Shown: positions 23,875-32,137, counted from the first letter of the stretch. The stretch: DNA of 64,000 bases from Mesorhizobium sp. SOD10 (GCA_000824805.1 CCNA01000034.1:372001-436000); one strand, 5' to 3'. Numbers and translations: made by a program. The notes: a model not told the origin generated them from the letters alone.

Positions 23875-24678
23875 TTACATCCCCTTCCCGCGATGGCCAT
23901 GGAACCTTGCATGGTGATGCGTGCAGTAGGAGCGCGTGGCCGACGTCGGCAGGCCGCAGCAGAGCATGTCCGGTCCCGGGCGCGCGCCGGCGGGATCGGC
24001 TTCGGCATCCTCGCGCAGCGTGAGGTCGAGCGGCGCGCGGCAGCGGCCGAACAGGCAGTCGAGAAAGCGCATCGCGGCGACATGCGGCTGGCGGCCGGGG
24101 TTTACCGGAGGCGGCGGCGCCGGGAGCTTGTAGAGATGTGCTTCGGATTTCTCGCGGGCGCTGGGTGCGAGCCAGGCGGGTGGCAGCGTGCGTGCGGGTT
24201 TGCGGGCTTTGGGCTTTTTGGGCTTGGGGGTGCGGGCGGTGACGTTGCTCGGCTCAGAGGGAACTTCATAGACCGGGGTGTAGGCGGGACAGCACTCCCC
24301 TCTGCCCTCCGGGTTATCTCCCGCGCAAGGGGGGAGATTGGCAGCTTCCCCGCTGGCGCCTTCCAGCAATTCGACATGTCTGGAAAGTGCTGCCGGTTCG
24401 GAGAGCGCCACGCCTCCGACCGTCACCCTGGCCCGCCGGCCAGGACGATCGGGCCGGGCATGCTTCCTGGGTCTGCCGCCGGCGCGGCCGCCCTTGGGAT
24501 TGGCGAAGCCGATAGCGCGCAAGCCGGCATTGCGGTGTACGATGCCGATGATGGCGTTGCGCGAGACCGGACTGCCGCGCAGTGCGCTGAAGCGGCCGGC
24601 GATGCGCGAGGCCGAAAGCCCCTCCTTCAACCAGGCGGCGATCTCGTCGATTTCCTTTTCGGTGTAGGCGGCGGTCAT
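23875..24678 (-). CDS. GcrA-family cell cycle regulator paralogue with internal repeat insertion
   Basis: 267 aa. The N-terminal domain matches the GcrA DNA-binding helix-turn-helix: EIAAWLKEGLSASRIAGRF and SRNAIIGIVHRNAG. The C-terminal sigma-70-contact region has the Cys/His pattern MRFLDCLFGRCRAP, MLCCGLP, SYCTHHHARFHG. GcrA cooperates with CcrM methylation and RNA polymerase. Its length exceeds typical GcrA (about 170-180 aa) because residues about 110-132 are encoded by an in-frame dispersed repeat and the middle is Pro/Lys-rich. Probably a paralogue, not the core gcrA. Confidence 0.75.
   Translation of the reverse strand: MTAAYTEKEIDEIAAWLKEGLSASRIAGRFSALRGSPVSRNAIIGIVHRNAGLRAIGFANPKGGRAGGRPRKHARPDRPGRRARVTVGGVALSEPAALSRHVELLEGASGEAANLPPCAGDNPEGRGECCPAYTPVYEVPSEPSNVTARTPKPKKPKARKPARTLPPAWLAPSAREKSEAHLYKLPAPPPPVNPGRQPHVAAMRFLDCLFGRCRAPLDLTLREDAEADPAGARPGPDMLCCGLPTSATRSYCTHHHARFHGHRGKGM
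24283..24348. repeat. Dispersed repeat copy inside the GcrA-like reading frame
   Basis: GGCGGGACAGCACTCCCC, TCTGCCCTCCGGGTTATCTC, GCGCAAGGGGGGAG, ATTGGCAGCTTCC align with the intergenic copies at 4330, 9206 and 23787. It keeps the reading frame open and adds about 22 residues. Confidence 0.75.
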
Positions 24679-24762
24679 CGTCTCATTCCATTTGCTTGTC
24701 GAAGGCGCGGACGAGCGCCAGGGTTCGGCCGCGAGGCCGCAGTCAGGTCAGATCGGTTGAAG

Positions 24763-25092
24763 TCAGGCGGCGCCGGTCAGCCGAAGCAGGGTCGCTTCGG
24801 CGGCGGCTCGGGTCAGGCCCGATACCGCCAGGCCCGTCGTCCGGTCGAACAGAATGACGGTGCCGTCCTCGGTGCGGATGCAGGATGCGCTGCCATAAGT
24901 GGCGGCCGGAGCCGGGGGAGGAACAGCTCCGGCCGTTCCGGTGAACCGGGGTGCGGGCGGTTCGACCGGATCCGGGGCAAGCGCCCCGGAATGCGCCCGG
25001 ACCGGGGAGGAGGACGGTCTGGACGATTGGAATTCGACAGGCGATTCGAACGGGGAAGACGGTTCGAACTGGAAAGATACGGGCGCGTTCAT
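24763..25092 (-). CDS. Hypothetical protein (109 aa)
   Basis: Starts at ATG 25092. First 60 residues are Ser/Pro/Phe/Arg-rich and likely disordered; the rest (SASCIRTEDGTVILFDRTTGLAVSGL) is a compact beta unit with a helix (TRAAAEATLLRLTG). No family recognised. Same strand as the GcrA-like gene and 84 bp upstream of it, so the two may be co-transcribed. Confidence 0.55.
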   Translation of the reverse strand: MNAPVSFQFEPSSPFESPVEFQSSRPSSSPVRAHSGALAPDPVEPPAPRFTGTAGAVPPPAPAATYGSASCIRTEDGTVILFDRTTGLAVSGLTRAAAEATLLRLTGAA

Positions 25093-25225
25093 GCCGCCTC
25101 CCCTTGCGGGACGGCGAAAGCGCCCATGCTCAGCCGGGAAGCGACAAGCCCCGAGATGCTCATGGGCGGCGCGGGAATCACGGGCAGTGCGGAAATGCTT
25201 GCGGGATGCTCATTCATGCGCTAAG

Positions 25226-25240
25226 CGTACGTTATGTACG
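25226..25240. promoter_or_regulatory. Operator 1 of the S24 repressor (CGTAC-N5-GTACG)
   Basis: Perfect inverted repeat CGTAC-gttat-GTACG, centre 25233, 34 bp from operator 2, in the promoter region of the S24 repressor gene. Confidence 0.65.
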
Positions 25241-25259
25241 AAAGCCGCGCAAGCGAAAT

Positions 25260-25274
25260 CGTACATTTTGGACG
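25260..25274. promoter_or_regulatory. Operator 2 of the S24 repressor (CGTAC-N5-GgACG)
   Basis: CGTAC-atttt-GGACG, one mismatch from the perfect palindrome, centre 25267. A half-site GTACG follows at 25293-25297, abutting the start codon. Confidence 0.6.
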
Positions 25275-25297
25275 ATTATTTTCAGGCATTTTGTACG

Positions 25298-25930
25298 ATG
25301 ATGGACTCCCGGCATAGATTGCAGCAGGCGCGCGCCCAGGCCGGCTATGCTTCGCCCAGCGATGCGGCGCGGGCCTTGCGCGACATCAACAAGAATACCC
25401 TCATCAGCCATGAGAACGGCAACCGGCCGTTGTCCCGGAAAGCGGCCGAGAAATACGGCCGGCTGTTCGGCGTCGATCCCGGCTGGCTGCTGTTCAATGC
25501 CGATGGCACGGAAGCGGCGCCGGTCAGCCTCGCCTCGGCGCCCGTCACCGTCGACGTGCCGATCGTGTCCTGGATCAGCGCCGGCGAGCTCGGCAGTCAG
25601 GACAGCGTGGTCAACCTTTCCGACTATCCGACCATCCCCACCGCCGACCTCGAGGAAGGCGAATGGATTGCGCTGCGCGTCGACGGTCCATCGATGAACA
25701 AGATCTCGCCTCCGGATTCGATCATCTTCGTCAATTTGCGCGACAAGCGGCTGGTGACCAATGGCTGCTACGTGATTGCCGACGAGACGGGACGCGCCAC
25801 CTACAAGCGCTACCGCCCGAACGACAATCCGCCCTTCCAGCCCGCGTCCTATCTGGATATCCCGCCGCCGGAGCTGGAGGGGGCGATCACTATCATCGGG
25901 CGGGTGAAGCGGTCGATGATCGATATGTGA
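25298..25930 (+). CDS. CI/LexA-like repressor: HTH plus S24 peptidase domain
   Basis: 210 aa. N-terminal helix-turn-helix (residues 1-60, ENGNRPLSRKAAEKYG segment), then an autoproteolytic S24 domain: cleavage-site Ala95-Gly96 (WISAGEL), nucleophile Ser132 (DGPSMNKI) and Lys170 (ATYKRY), spaced as in LexA and phage repressors. This suggests RecA- or stress-triggered self-cleavage. ATG 25298 or 25301; little leader remains, as the operators run up to the start. It is not LexA itself, whose box here is GTTC-N7-GTTC; a prophage-derived regulator is possible although no phage genes are near. Confidence 0.85.
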   Translation: MMDSRHRLQQARAQAGYASPSDAARALRDINKNTLISHENGNRPLSRKAAEKYGRLFGVDPGWLLFNADGTEAAPVSLASAPVTVDVPIVSWISAGELGSQDSVVNLSDYPTIPTADLEEGEWIALRVDGPSMNKISPPDSIIFVNLRDKRLVTNGCYVIADETGRATYKRYRPNDNPPFQPASYLDIPPPELEGAITIIGRVKRSMIDM

Positions 25931-26127
25931 GGATAGCCCAGAGGCCTCCGGCAAAGGCCGCGATCCTTCGCGCCGGCCTTCGGCGGCAAGTGTTCTGGGC
26001 GGTCCCGCTTAGCGCGGGCTGGGCGCCCCAATGCGGCCTTCACAATTTCTGCTTGCATTCCGGAACAAAAATAGAACTATAGGCAGCTATGGCCGCAGCC
26101 GCGGTAACTCCGGGGGGAGGATCCATC

Positions 26128-29103
26128 ATGTTACGCCGCATCGGCGCGTTTTTGCGCGCGCTTGTTGGAGGGGTTTCGCGCGGGCCGCTGGTGGTCCTGG
26201 CGGTGATGCTGGTGCTTGGCGGGCTGAGCGAACCGGCGGCCGCTGTTGTCAAAGATCCTGCCCTTTGTTTCGGCGATGAAAAAAGCCCCGGCGATGCCAA
26301 AGCCGCAGCCGACCGCCGCATTGCCGCCTGCACCGCGATTGCCGAGGACGTCACCGAGGCATCGCCTTTGCGCGCCAAGGCCTATTTCTACAGGGCCAGG
26401 GCTCGGGACGACATGCAAGACTGGGATGGCGCGATCGCCGATTATGGCGAGGCGATCGCGCTCGATCCCAAGCGGGCTTCGGCCTACTTCAACCGCGGCG
26501 CCGACTGGTTCGACAAAGGCGACGACGACCGCGCGATCGCGGACTTCAACATTGCGATCAGCCTTGAGCCGTCCGACAGCCAAGCCTATTCCAGCCGGGG
26601 CTCGGCCTTCCTGCACAAGGGTAAGGTTGACGCGGCCATCCTCGACTTCCAGCAGGCGATCGAGGCTGATCCGGGAAACGGCAGGGCGCATGCCGAACTC
26701 GGCTCCGCCTTGGCCGCGACGGGCGATCAGGAAAAGGCCATCGCCGCATATAACGAGGCGATCCGTATCGATCCGACGGACGTGACCGCCTTGGTCAACC
26801 GCGGCATCGCCCACGCCGCCAAGGGCGGATTCGACCGTGCTATTGCCGATTACGACACGGCCCTGGACATCGACCCCAGGAGCGCCGACGCCTATGCCAA
26901 ACGCGGCGCCGCCTGGGCCAACAAAAAGGAGTGGGTTCGCGCGATCGCTGACGCCAACAAGGCGATCGAGCTCGATGCTGGAAACGTCGACGGCTATTAC
27001 TACCGAGCCGTCGCTTGGGCGGGCAAAGGCAACGACGACCGCGCCATTGCCGATTTCGGCCAGGTGATCGCACTTGATCCGAACGATGCCGGAGCTTGGT
27101 TCGCCCGCTCGCTGGTACGAGCGCGGCGCGGCGACGCGGCCGGCGCGGCGGCCGATTGCAGGAAGGCCATCGCGCTCAAGCCGGAAAAGGCCGGTGATTG
27201 TGATGTGGGACCCGCCGACGCCGAGGCGCCGGCGGCGGAAACGACGACCAAGCCGGATCTTTCTGCTTTGACCAAGCAGTTGGAGGCCACTGGCAGGCAG
27301 ATCCGTTCCAAAGATGCTGCCGCGCAAATCCGGGATGCATTGAAGCAGCAGGTCTCCGGCGACGTGCCGGGCGCAATCGCTTCCTTCGGCTATGCCATCT
27401 CGCTCGATCCGGACAACGCCGAGGCCTATTACGACCGAGCGGTCGCCGCGGCCTCGCAAGGAGACGATGCCCTCGCCACCAGCGACTGCCGGCGCGCCGT
27501 CGAACTGGATCCGAAACGCGCCGACGCGTGCGCCGCGCTCATGGCTCAAACCGTTCCGGCCGCCGCGACACAGGATCAGGCCGCTCAGGATCGGGCCGCC
27601 GCCAGGATACTGGTCGAACGCGCAGGAGCGCGTCTGGCACAATATGGTGTCGACGGCGCGCTGCTCGATTTTGACAAGGCGATCAGCCTCGACCCCAAAA
27701 GTGCCGACGCCTATCTTGGCCGCAGCCGCGCAAGGACGCTCAAGGGCGACCAGGCCGGGGCAGCGGCGGATTGCCGGCGTGCCGTCGAACTGGATTCCGC
27801 ACGGTCGGGAAGCTGCGACGAACAGGCCGTCGGTGATGAAGGCAATGCCAGGCCGGCACCGGACTTGGAGCAATCGAAGTCGGCAATCGCTGCTGCGCCG
27901 GCGCAAGCCGTCCGTCCGAATTTGACGGCTACCGACGACACACTGGCCGCAAAGACCTTGGAGACAAAAGACCAGCGCGCGCTGCAAGCGATCCTGGGCG
28001 GCGATGCCTGGCTGGACATGGGCAAATACGACAAGGCGATCGGCGCCTATGACGTGGTGATCGCGCTCGAACCCGACAACCGCTTCGGCTATTTCGGCCG
28101 CGGCAGGGCCAGGGCAGCCACACGCGACTACGGCCAGGCGATCGCCGATTTCGACAGGGTCATTCAGCTCGCCCCCAATTTTGCTCCGGCGTATTTTCGC
28201 CGCGGCCTCGCCAAGGTGACGTCCGGCGATGTCGAAGGCGCCCTTGCGGACTGCGACCAGGCTGCCAAGCTCGATCCGAAGGCGCGCGACGCGCACTACT
28301 GCAAAGGCATGGCGTGGCAGGCCAAGGGCGACGCAGGACGCGCGATCGCCGCCTATACGGTGGCGATCGGGATCGATGCGAATCACGACGCCAGCTACTA
28401 TGCGCGCGGCATGGCCCAGGCCCGGAAAGACTATGCCGGCGCCATCGCCGACTTCGACGAGGCGCTCAAGCTCGATCCCGGCAATACCGACTACGGCGTT
28501 GCCCGCAAGGCCGCGGTAGCGGCGAAAGGCGAAAACGAAGCGGAGACGGCCGAAGCCGCTCCGGATCCAGTGGCCTTGCTAGCGGCGCTCGAGCGCGGCG
28601 ACGCATTCTACAAGAAACGCAAATACGATCGCGCCGCCGCTGAGTACAGCCGCGCCGTGGCACTCGCCCCAAACGAACCATCGACCTATTCGGCGCGCGC
28701 CAGGGCGCGCCTGCAAAAGGGCGACTATGACGGGGCCATTGCCGACCTCAGCCGAGCGCTTGAGATCGATCCATCCTACACCCCAGCCTATCACGGCCGC
28801 GCTCTTATACTGGTGAAGAAGCGCGAGCCGGAAAAGGCTATCGCCGATTTCAACCGTGCGATCGAGATGAAACCGGACTATGCCCCGTTTTATTTCGGAC
28901 GCGGCAGCACCTGGTACTCTATGGGCAACTTCGATCGCGCCGCCGCCGATCTCGACCGGGCGCTCGAGCTCGATCCTAAATCCGACATGGCCCGCCAGGG
29001 TCGAAAATTGGCAATGGCTGCGAAGGAGAAAGCATCTCGCTCGAAAAGTTCGGCAAGCTCGCGAGCCAAGCCGGCAAGCAGACGCCCCCGCCCCATGCGT
29101 TGA
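26128..29103 (+). CDS. Large periplasmic TPR-repeat protein (991 aa)
   Basis: Start ATG 26128 behind GGGAGGA. Signal peptide (PLVVLAVMLVLGG, cleavage near EPAAA), a Cys-containing linker (ALCFGDEK, IAACTAIAED), then roughly 18 tetratricopeptide units in three blocks, most with the pattern GD-x-A-x-A-x-x-x-Y-x-x-A-I-x-L-D-P. Linkers at about residues 360-390, 480-500 and 570-620 are Ala/Thr-rich. Three units carry a Cys-x13-Cys pair (e.g. DCRRAVELDPKRADAC). The C-terminus is Lys/Arg/Ser-rich. Acts as a protein-binding scaffold; partner unknown. The next gene starts inside its 3' end. Confidence 0.9.
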   Translation: MLRRIGAFLRALVGGVSRGPLVVLAVMLVLGGLSEPAAAVVKDPALCFGDEKSPGDAKAAADRRIAACTAIAEDVTEASPLRAKAYFYRARARDDMQDWDGAIADYGEAIALDPKRASAYFNRGADWFDKGDDDRAIADFNIAISLEPSDSQAYSSRGSAFLHKGKVDAAILDFQQAIEADPGNGRAHAELGSALAATGDQEKAIAAYNEAIRIDPTDVTALVNRGIAHAAKGGFDRAIADYDTALDIDPRSADAYAKRGAAWANKKEWVRAIADANKAIELDAGNVDGYYYRAVAWAGKGNDDRAIADFGQVIALDPNDAGAWFARSLVRARRGDAAGAAADCRKAIALKPEKAGDCDVGPADAEAPAAETTTKPDLSALTKQLEATGRQIRSKDAAAQIRDALKQQVSGDVPGAIASFGYAISLDPDNAEAYYDRAVAAASQGDDALATSDCRRAVELDPKRADACAALMAQTVPAAATQDQAAQDRAAARILVERAGARLAQYGVDGALLDFDKAISLDPKSADAYLGRSRARTLKGDQAGAAADCRRAVELDSARSGSCDEQAVGDEGNARPAPDLEQSKSAIAAAPAQAVRPNLTATDDTLAAKTLETKDQRALQAILGGDAWLDMGKYDKAIGAYDVVIALEPDNRFGYFGRGRARAATRDYGQAIADFDRVIQLAPNFAPAYFRRGLAKVTSGDVEGALADCDQAAKLDPKARDAHYCKGMAWQAKGDAGRAIAAYTVAIGIDANHDASYYARGMAQARKDYAGAIADFDEALKLDPGNTDYGVARKAAVAAKGENEAETAEAAPDPVALLAALERGDAFYKKRKYDRAAAEYSRAVALAPNEPSTYSARARARLQKGDYDGAIADLSRALEIDPSYTPAYHGRALILVKKREPEKAIADFNRAIEMKPDYAPFYFGRGSTWYSMGNFDRAAADLDRALELDPKSDMARQGRKLAMAAKEKASRSKSSASSRAKPASRRPRPMR

Positions 29104-29738
29104 CCCGCGCCGACATCGACGCCGAGGTTCAGAAGCAGGACTCGCAGATATTGAAGGCAATCGCCGAGGAGTTCCCGGATGACTACGCCGCGTTGATCGA
29201 CAACGTCTTGGTCGCGGCGCGCTTGGGCGGCAAGCAGGCGGTGCGAAACACCAGCCGTGTTGCGGTCGCCGAACTGCGGCGTAGGTATGCGCCGCTGTTG
29301 CCTTCCACTCCGGACAACGAAGCTTCACAGGCGCTCTCGGCCCAGCTTGCCATGCTCAACTACCTGATGGCGCGACAAACGCCAGCCACCTGCAACAACT
29401 ACCTGCGCAACGGACCGGACGCAGTCAGCGCGCCTGATCGTGAGTTTCTGGTACATCTGGACAAGATCGGTGCAACGCTGTTCCACGCATTCGGCGCTGC
29501 CAAAAGAAGCGGCCTGCCGGCTGCCGGACCTGAGGATGAGGATTGGTCGCTCGTCGCCCAGGCCTTTACCAAAAGCGGCGGCACGCCGGTCGAGATGGAG
29601 GCTATAGCGAACGCCAGTCAGGATTTCGCGCGCCTGTGCCCCGCAACCGTGAAATTGTTTTCGGCGGCCCTCTCGCTGCCGGGCGAACCTGGACGACATG
29701 TCAAAACCGCCCTGCTCTACGCCATTGTGAAGGATTAG
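29034..29738 (+). CDS. Hypothetical protein overlapping the TPR gene (non-standard start likely)
   Basis: Predominantly helical protein without a recognised family. The annotated-style start would be TTG 29100 (212 aa), but coding-like sequence continues upstream in this frame (SLEKFGKLASQAGKQ) as far as an ATC at 29034, which sits behind AAGGAGAAAGC, a strong ribosome site. The next in-frame stop upstream is at 28977. So an ATC start (234 aa), or an ATG lost by mutation or error, is proposed. It overlaps the last 70 bases of the TPR gene in another frame, suggesting translational coupling and a shared function. Two Cys (TCNNYL, RLCPAT). Confidence 0.7.
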   Translation: MSLEKFGKLASQAGKQTPPPHALTRADIDAEVQKQDSQILKAIAEEFPDDYAALIDNVLVAARLGGKQAVRNTSRVAVAELRRRYAPLLPSTPDNEASQALSAQLAMLNYLMARQTPATCNNYLRNGPDAVSAPDREFLVHLDKIGATLFHAFGAAKRSGLPAAGPEDEDWSLVAQAFTKSGGTPVEMEAIANASQDFARLCPATVKLFSAALSLPGEPGRHVKTALLYAIVKD

Positions 29739-29807
29739 GCGCCGCACGGAATTTTCCGGCAAGGTACCGGCGTGACGCCGCGTTCCTTCACGCCTGACCG
29801 TCCCCTA

Positions 29808-29903
29808 CCCCAGAAACTCATTCGTGAAATACGCGGCCAAATCCGGCTTCTCCTTCAGCGTCTGGCCTTTGCCGTCGAGCAATATCCCCGAGGCAAACAA
29901 AAT
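29808..29903 (-). pseudogene. Possible C-terminal remnant of a lost gene
   Basis: A stop-bounded frame of 32 codons with coding-like composition: ILFASGILLDGKGQ, TLKEKPDLAAYF, TNEFLG and a TAG. The pattern resembles the tail of a transporter ATPase such as LivF/LivG, but no start or ribosome site exists. Lies in the 500-bp gap 29739-30238, which otherwise holds a repeat piece (30086-30112) and two operators. Confidence 0.3.
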
Positions 29904-30159
29904 CTATGCGCGGAAAACATGCCCGCCTCGCTCCGCTGGTATTATCCAGATCAGCTTTAGGGTCCGGAGGCTTGCCGCCACCATCTCAGCCCCGACCGTA
30001 CGGAGCACCCCTGTGGGTGGCGGGGTTAAAGCAATGTTCGAGCGAATGGAGAGCGGTTTTTGCAAGGCCAATCGGGCCAGAAGCCTCATCTCCCTTTTGG
30101 GGAGATGGCTGGTCAAAGATTTTTGCGGATTTTTTATAGCCGCTTTTCACCCGCTTTGT

Positions 30160-30174
30160 CGTTCAAATTGTACG
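30160..30174. promoter_or_regulatory. Operator for S24 repressor (CGTTC-N5-GTACG)
   Basis: CGTTC-aaatt-GTACG, one mismatch, centre 30167, paired with the perfect site 35 bp on. The same spacing as before the repressor gene. Confidence 0.55.
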
Positions 30175-30194
30175 AATCCCGCTTGATTGCTATT

Positions 30195-30209
30195 CGTACA
30201 TAAAGTACG
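30195..30209. promoter_or_regulatory. Operator for S24 repressor (CGTAC-N5-GTACG)
   Basis: Perfect palindrome CGTAC-ataaa-GTACG, centre 30202, 30 bp before the start of the small gene at 30239. Confidence 0.65.
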
Positions 30210-30238
30210 ATACTTCTTTTCTCTTTGAGGGGACTTGC

Positions 30239-30583
30239 TTGGACACCGCGAACCATGCCGCTTTCGCCGACCTCTCCCGCCCCTTGCTGTCGCCACTGCC
30301 GCTCGCGGAGCGCGAACGTCTTGCCGGCGCCTGGCGTATGGCCAGCCAGGATATCGCCGACGACATCCGCTTCATCCGACAATATCTGAAAGTGATCGCG
30401 GAGAAGGACGAGCGGCTTTCGACCGGCACGCTGGTGCATGGCCGCGCCTATGTGGAGGCTTGCGCGGCCTGGCTGCCGGAGACGGTGGCGCGGTATTCGC
30501 GCAATCTGAGGCTGATCAGCGAATGTGAAAACGCGATGATCGCGGCGGGGGTGAGGTTTGCCCGGTCGAGCGACGCGTGGTGA
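30239..30583 (+). CDS. Hypothetical protein under S24-repressor control (114 aa)
   Basis: Helical protein with no recognised family. TTG 30239 with GAGGGG seven bases upstream. Residues DIADDIRFIRQYLKVI and TLVHGRAYVEACAAWLPETVARYSRN are amphipathic. Two CGTAC-N5-GTACG operators, shared only with the S24 repressor promoter, sit directly upstream, so it is most likely the repressor's target and switched on when the repressor cleaves itself. Seen: operators and ribosome site; inferred: control logic. Confidence 0.75.
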   Translation: MDTANHAAFADLSRPLLSPLPLAERERLAGAWRMASQDIADDIRFIRQYLKVIAEKDERLSTGTLVHGRAYVEACAAWLPETVARYSRNLRLISECENAMIAAGVRFARSSDAW

Positions 30584-30733
30584 GCCCAGACAGTCGCTAC
30601 AACCCTTAGGCCACCTGCCGAAAAATGCATCGTTTCACACAATTGCCAATTGGTGGACGCGCGCGAGCGGCCGGTGATTAATTCCTCTCAGGCGAAGGAG
30701 GGTAAGCCGCACATCAGGGAGGAATTCGTTTTA

Positions 30734-30943
30734 ATGGACCAGCGCATCGACATCGGCATACAGCCCGACGATCAACCCTACGAAGTCACCTCATTCGCCC
30801 GCAAGCACGGCCTGACGATCCCCGTCGCGGACGCGGTTCTTTTCGCCAAGGGTCCCTCGCCGTCGCGGGCCGCCTGCGACACGGCCGCGCTGGCATTCCT
30901 GTGCGCGGTCGCGCGATACGCCGGAAATCAAGGAAGGCGGTAG
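30734..30943 (+). CDS. Small DUF3606-like protein (69 aa)
   Basis: Short one-domain protein: DQRIDIGIQPDDQPYEVTSFARKHGLTIP, with the YEV/W-x-x-K-x-x-G-x-x pattern of DUF3606 (a small helical unit found in many proteobacteria). Start ATG 30734 has AGGGAGG but a long 11-base spacer; a GTG or upstream start at 30650 would add 28 residues of unlikely sequence. Function unknown. Confidence 0.55.
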   Translation: MDQRIDIGIQPDDQPYEVTSFARKHGLTIPVADAVLFAKGPSPSRAACDTAALAFLCAVARYAGNQGRR

Positions 30944-31144
30944 CCTCCTCCTACCAGTTGAACTGCAGCCCGGCATTGCCGCCGACCTGGCTGCCGGCTG
31001 CCTTGGCGCGCTGACGAAAGGACGCTGCAAATCGGCACGTCAGAAATCAGCGCGACCGGGGGATACACGAAGGGGCGCCCTTGCCTCGCCTTCACCTTCC
31101 GAGGATCGAATAAAGCTTGGCGGTCAAGCGGTCGCCTAACGGAC

Positions 31145-31399
31145 TCAGCCCTTGGTTTTGGGCTTGGTCGCCTTGGCCTTGGCGGGCTTGGCCGGCTTTT
31201 CGGCCTTAGCCGCTACTTTTGATTTTTCGACTTTCGCGGCGGCGGCCTTCTTCGGACTCTTCGCCTTCGGCTTGCCTGCCGCGTCGATCTCGGCCGTCGC
31301 CTGATCCCAGTGCTCGAGATGCGCGCCTTCCGGCCGACCGGCCTGCTCCCAGATCTCGTGCGCCCGCTGGCGAATGCGTTCGTGCCTGTCGTCCGTCAC
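31145..31399 (-). CDS. DUF2934 domain protein with Lys/Ala-rich tail
   Basis: 84 aa. Starts with the DUF2934 motif HERIRQRAHEIWEQAGRPEG and HLEHWDQATAEI, a short helical unit seen in many rhizobial and other proteobacterial stress-related proteins. The tail is built from KA/KP repeats, histone-H1-like, and probably contacts DNA. GTG 31399 follows AGGAGG at ideal spacing. No partner. Confidence 0.8.
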   Translation of the reverse strand: MTDDRHERIRQRAHEIWEQAGRPEGAHLEHWDQATAEIDAAGKPKAKSPKKAAAAKVEKSKVAAKAEKPAKPAKAKATKPKTKG

Positions 31400-31502
31400 T
31401 GTCGCCTCCTGATGTCGGTTCCCCGGCGCGAACATTAGCCGAATTTTCGCGCGGCGTCTTCGCTATCACGCATATAGCGACCGACTTTGACGGCAATTTC
31501 GC

Positions 31503-31712
31503 TCAGTGTCTGTCGACGACAACTGCGACGCCCAGATGCGCTGCCTTCTTTGTAATCAACCCGGCCAAATCCGCGTCAGAGCGGTCGGTCCCTGTACGCT
31601 GGCGCAGCAGGGAAATTGCCTCTTGCATCGACAGTAGGCCGGTCCTGTGTTCGGCCAGCAGCTTGTCGACCATGGCGGCGATACTCGGTGATTCGACGTG
31701 TGGATGATGCAT
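31503..31712 (-). CDS. Small hypothetical protein (69 aa), paralogue of 43176-43412
   Basis: Begins MHHPHVESP with ATG 31712 and AAGGAG upstream. The core, LLSMQEAISLLRQRTGTDRSDADLAGLITKKAAHLGVAVVVD (described here as SMQEAISLLRQRTG and ADLAGLITKKAA...GVAVVVD), follows the same plan as the second small gene at 43.2 kb. ANTAR-like or other small helical fold; not identified. Confidence 0.6.
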   Translation of the reverse strand: MHHPHVESPSIAAMVDKLLAEHRTGLLSMQEAISLLRQRTGTDRSDADLAGLITKKAAHLGVAVVVDRH

Positions 31713-31784
31713 GGCAACGACTCCTTCCGCGCTTCGTTGCCTCCCAAACCGCTGACCATTTTAGCCGTTAAGCCCGGATGCGAG

Positions 31785-31823
31785 AAGAGCCCGATCCTCC
31801 GTTGACGCGAGGATCGGGCTCTT
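31785..31823. terminator. Strong two-way Rho-independent-like hairpin
   Basis: Perfect 15-bp stem AAGAGCCCGATCCTC/GAGGATCGGGCTCTT with a nine-base loop, between the end of the DUF1236 gene (minus) and the start of the small gene at 31712. No long U-tract. Confidence 0.6.
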
Positions 31824-31837
31824 CAGGAAAGCAGGTG

Positions 31838-32137
31838 TTATTGGATCACCTGGACGACACGGCGCGTGCCGGGGTCGATCAGCACCGTGTGGTCATTGAC
31901 GACCGCATAACGGTACTTCACATCCGGAACCTCCTGCAGTTCGACAGTATCCGGCACAGTCGAACCGACGCCGAGCTCAAGACCAAGCACGTTCACCGAG
32001 GCGATCGGGTGCTTGTGGACATATTCCTTGACCACAGTCTGCTGCTCAGGCGTGACGATTACCTCGTCCGCGGCCGCGACGCCGATGCCGGCCATTAGAG
32101 CCAGGCCGGCGACAGCTGGAATGAGGGTGGTTTTCAT
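31838..32137 (-). CDS. Secreted DUF1236 protein (99 aa), copy 1
   Basis: Signal peptide (MKTTLIPAVAGLALMAGIG, cleavage at AAA-DE), then the whole DUF1236 domain: PEQQTVVKEYVHKHPIASV, GSTVPDTVELQEVPDVKYRYAVV, TVLIDPGTRRVVQVI. These proteins are periplasmic or outer-membrane associated, widespread in Rhizobiales, of unknown function. Start ATG 32137 behind AGGAGAG. An EcfG-type promoter sits 90 bp upstream. Confidence 0.9.
   Translation of the reverse strand: MKTTLIPAVAGLALMAGIGVAAADEVIVTPEQQTVVKEYVHKHPIASVNVLGLELGVGSTVPDTVELQEVPDVKYRYAVVNDHTVLIDPGTRRVVQVIQ

Noticed and set aside
26131..28386. 751-codon open frame on the minus strand
   Set aside because: Mirror of the TPR repeats of the plus-strand gene; repeat periodicity alone explains it.
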